A stretch of DNA of 64,000 nucleotides from an uncultured Flavobacterium sp. (GTDB lineage: Bacteria; Bacteroidota; Bacteroidia; Flavobacteriales; Flavobacteriaceae). Positions 62,901 through 64,000 of this stretch are shown here, in pieces. Each line of letters begins with the position of its first letter. Positions within the stretch are counted from its first letter, which is position 1. The DNA lies in the NCBI RefSeq assembly GCF_963422545.1, contig NZ_OY730248.1, positions 1-64,000 on the forward strand, given 5' to 3'. A program made the translations under genes and the position numbers. The notes below the pieces were generated by a model. The model was given only the letters and a program-made list of their open reading frames with translations. It did no database searches and had not been told where the DNA came from.

Positions 62901-64000
62901 GCATTTACTAAACAGAAATTCTGAGTTGTTTTTGTAATTACCGGTATTCCAGGATCAGTCACGCTGATGTTGATAGCTAATCTAACTTTACTCTCACAAG
63001 TTGTTATTGGATCTTTCATCGCTGCATAATAAGTTCCGCTTGTTAATGCTGTTGTGGATGGAATCATGGTCCCTCCGGTTAAAACATTGTACCAAACAAT
63101 GTTTGCAGCAACTTCTGGACTTACATCGATCGTTGCAAATGTTGGTGCGTCAATCAAACAGAAATTCTGCGTTGTTTTTGTAATTACCGGTGCTTCAGGA
63201 TCAGTCACGCTGATGTTGATCGCTAATCTAACTTTACTTTCGCAAGTTGTTGTTGGATCTTTTATCGCCGCGTAATAGGTTCCGCTTGTTAATGCTGTGG
63301 TTGGTGGAATTAAATTCCCGCCGGTTAAAGTATTGTACCAAACAATATTGGTTGCCGGACTTACATCAATTGATGCAAATGTCGGAGCGTTTACTAAACA
63401 GAAATTCTGAGTTGTTTTGGTAATTACTGGTGTTCCCGGATCAGTCACGCTGATGTTGATCGCTAATCTAACTTTACTTTCGCAAGTTGTTGTTGGATCT
63501 TTGATCGCTGCGTAATACGTTCCAGTTGTTAATACTGTGTTTGGTGGAATCAAGTTTCCGCCGGTTAAAGCATCGTACCAAACAATATTGGTTGCCGGAC
63601 TTACATCAATTGATGCAAATGTCGGTGCATTTACTAAACAGAAATCTTGAGTTGTTTTAGTAATTACTGGTATTCCAGGATCTGTTACATTAATTACAAT
63701 CGCTAATCTAACTTTACTCTCGCAAGTTGTTGTTGGATCTTTGATCGCTGCGTAATAAGTTCCTGATGTTAATGCTGTGTTTGGTGGAATTAAATTTCCT
63801 CCGGTTAAAGTATTGTACCAAACAATATTTGTCGCTGGACTTACATCAATTGATGCAAATGTAGGAGCATTTACTAAACAGAAATCTTGCGTTGTTTTGG
63901 TAATTACTGGTGTTCCCGGATCAGTCACACTAATTGTAATGGGTAATCTAACTTTACTCTCACAAGTTGTTGTCGGATCTTTTATTGCTGCGTAATACGT
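59903..64000 (-). CDS. Giant repetitive adhesin with type B gliding C-terminal domain (5' partial)
   Basis: The frame is open to the window edge; 1365 aa are visible and the true start lies outside. From the edge come a partial unit and 13 full repeats of about 80 aa, Ig-like (CHU_C-associated), with core NIVWYNTLTGGNLIPPTTAL and two conserved Cys per unit (QxFCL and TTCESKVRL). Nine are nearly identical and the last four diverge. Then come a PKD-like segment, a DUF11-type domain (LTITNTVSNLTPNFGDVVTF) and the type B domain (YNEFTPNNDGSNDLFRI to the end). It is probably exported by T9SS with the PorP/SprF partner and used for adhesion or gliding. Confidence 0.9.
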   Translation of the reverse strand, partial: TYYAAIKDPTTTCESKVRLPITISVTDPGTPVITKTTQDFCLVNAPTFASIDVSPATNIVWYNTLTGGNLIPPNTALTSGTYYAAIKDPTTTCESKVRLAIVINVTDPGIPVITKTTQDFCLVNAPTFASIDVSPATNIVWYDALTGGNLIPPNTVLTTGTYYAAIKDPTTTCESKVRLAINISVTDPGTPVITKTTQNFCLVNAPTFASIDVSPATNIVWYNTLTGGNLIPPTTALTSGTYYAAIKDPTTTCESKVRLAINISVTDPEAPVITKTTQNFCLIDAPTFATIDVSPEVAANIVWYNVLTGGTMIPSTTALTSGTYYAAMKDPITTCESKVRLAINISVTDPGIPVITKTTQNFCLVNAPTFASIDVSPATNIVWYDALTGGNLIPSITALTTGTYYAAIKDPITTCESKVRLAINISVTDPGTPVITKTTQDFCLVNAPTFVSIDVSPATNIVWYNTLTGGNLIPPTTALTSGTYYAAIKDPATTCESKVRLAINISVTDPEAPVITKTTQNFCLIDAPTFATIDVSPEVAANIVWYNALTGGNMIPSTTALTSGTYYAAMKDPITTCESKVRLAIVINVTDPGTPVITKTTQNFCLIDAPTFATIDVSPSTNIVWYDALTGGNLIPSATALTTGTYYAAIKDPITTCESKVRLAINISVTDPGTPVITKTTQNFCLVNAPTFASIDVSPSTNIVWYDALTGGNLIPSTTTLTTGTYYAAIKDPTTTCESKVRLAINISVTDPGTPTTTAATQVFCSGVLPKVSNIQVNEANVVWYSTMTGGTAIAPTTALVSGDYFGAIKDPVTGCESKTRLKVTITIGNTVNPTTTDTTQDFCSTNAPTVASIQVNEPNVVWYTASTGGTVIPATTALTTGIYYGNIIDPITGCESTTRLQITVTVSNPSPTPTTTDASQDFCSINAPKVSNIQVNEANVIWYSTATGGTAIAPTTALATGTYYGVVSSNSGCENPVRLAVAVSVNTPGVITTPKPTQTFCLSAVPTLASILVNESNVVWYASATGGTPLAINTPLTATTYYAGALNNTTNGCDSATRLGIVVNFENDALVQLATTDDTPCVFKAVTYSIANGKSNYVWSITNGTIVSGGGTADGSVTVSWSDIGPGKVQVTYTNTCNETTTKSLNVTVATCSDLTITNTVSNLTPNFGDVVTFTVTVNNVGEGSFINTIVSELIPSGLSLVSSNTTAGTYDPNTHLWTIPTLNSGQSVVLTITAEVLPNGTYTNVATIEVSTPQDVDAANNSASVTLQPICLTVYNEFTPNNDGSNDLFRIDCIESYPDNELKVFNRYGSLVYSKQHYENDWDGTANVSGVVNRGDMLPTGTYFYVITIGDGSVKKGWLSIMR
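61747..63928. repeat. Tandem 240/246-bp coding repeats with a 726-bp higher-order period
   Basis: Nine adjacent units of the adhesin are highly alike in DNA. The 246-bp variants (with an EVAAN insertion) occur twice, 726 bp apart, each within the same three-unit context, which points to duplication of a three-unit block. Confidence 0.75.

Noticed and set aside
61848..63995. Repeated + strand ORFs within the adhesin
   Set aside because: They recur with the 240/726-bp period of the tandem repeat on the other strand and are shadows of it.
59903..64000. Tandem repeat as a CRISPR array
   Set aside because: Units are 240-246 bp, in frame and coding, with no short repeat and unique spacer pattern.

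Overview
The window is AT-rich chromosomal DNA of a Flavobacterium-like bacterium (Bacteroidota, Flavobacteriia). The evidence is gliding/type IX secretion genes (an adhesin with a type B C-terminal domain, a PorP/SprF protein and an OmpA/PD40 protein), Bacteroidota TAnnTTTG promoters, a bacillithiol-system YtxJ protein, the fused acetyl/succinyl-ornithine type arginine pathway, FabV, and the gene neighbourhood recN-DUF4835-coaBC-rpoZ-bamD-dapA. No rRNA, tRNA, CRISPR array, prophage or insertion sequence was found.

Layout. 1-8.6 kb: a partial N-carbamoylputrescine amidase and a DUF808 membrane protein, each with an apparent one-base frameshift, a small lipoprotein, a 39-aa membrane protein, clpB, ytxJ and two overlapping DUF2157-type membrane proteins. 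8.7-20.8 kb: one long minus-strand arginine/proline operon reading GNAT-argG-argC-argD-proA-proB-(GxxExxY)-argF'-argB-argE-argH. It begins with a leader of about 320 nt that encodes a short peptide with two CGG arginine codons and carries mutually related hairpins, a candidate attenuator. Nearly every spacer in the operon holds its own inverted or tandem repeat. The GxxExxY gene is enclosed by long inverted repeats and looks inserted.

21-36 kb: housekeeping and accessory genes: an M1 peptidase, aldose epimerase-like protein, GNAT, VF530, smpB, an HTH-Fic protein, pcm, a Gfo/Idh oxidoreductase, hydroxybutyryl-CoA dehydrogenase, a YggS-type PLP protein, an exonuclease/GIY-YIG fusion, a voltage-gated-type channel with a zinc ribbon, miaA and an acyl-ACP thioesterase. 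36-39.5 kb: a compact four-gene operon of an unknown basic protein, rtcB, prfH and a TPR protein. The RtcB/PrfH pair is associated with repair and rescue of ribosomes cut in the decoding centre, and the flanking genes are candidate new parts. 39.5-54 kb: repeats, a two-component system, coaE, a glycosyltransferase, fabV, the recN to dapA block and a split 5'-nucleotidase. 54-64 kb: a YhhN-like membrane protein, ligA and the OmpA-PorP/SprF-adhesin module. The adhesin runs off the window with 13 full Ig-like repeats of about 80 aa.

Intergenic DNA is rich in dispersed hairpin families: a roughly 80-140 bp element with four copies, gccacgaatt/gccacagatt palindromes and one 122-bp element with terminal inverted repeats. 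Several promoters put the -7 box 5-6 nt before the start codon, which suggests leaderless mRNAs. Function calls come from reading motifs and family resemblance, with no database search.
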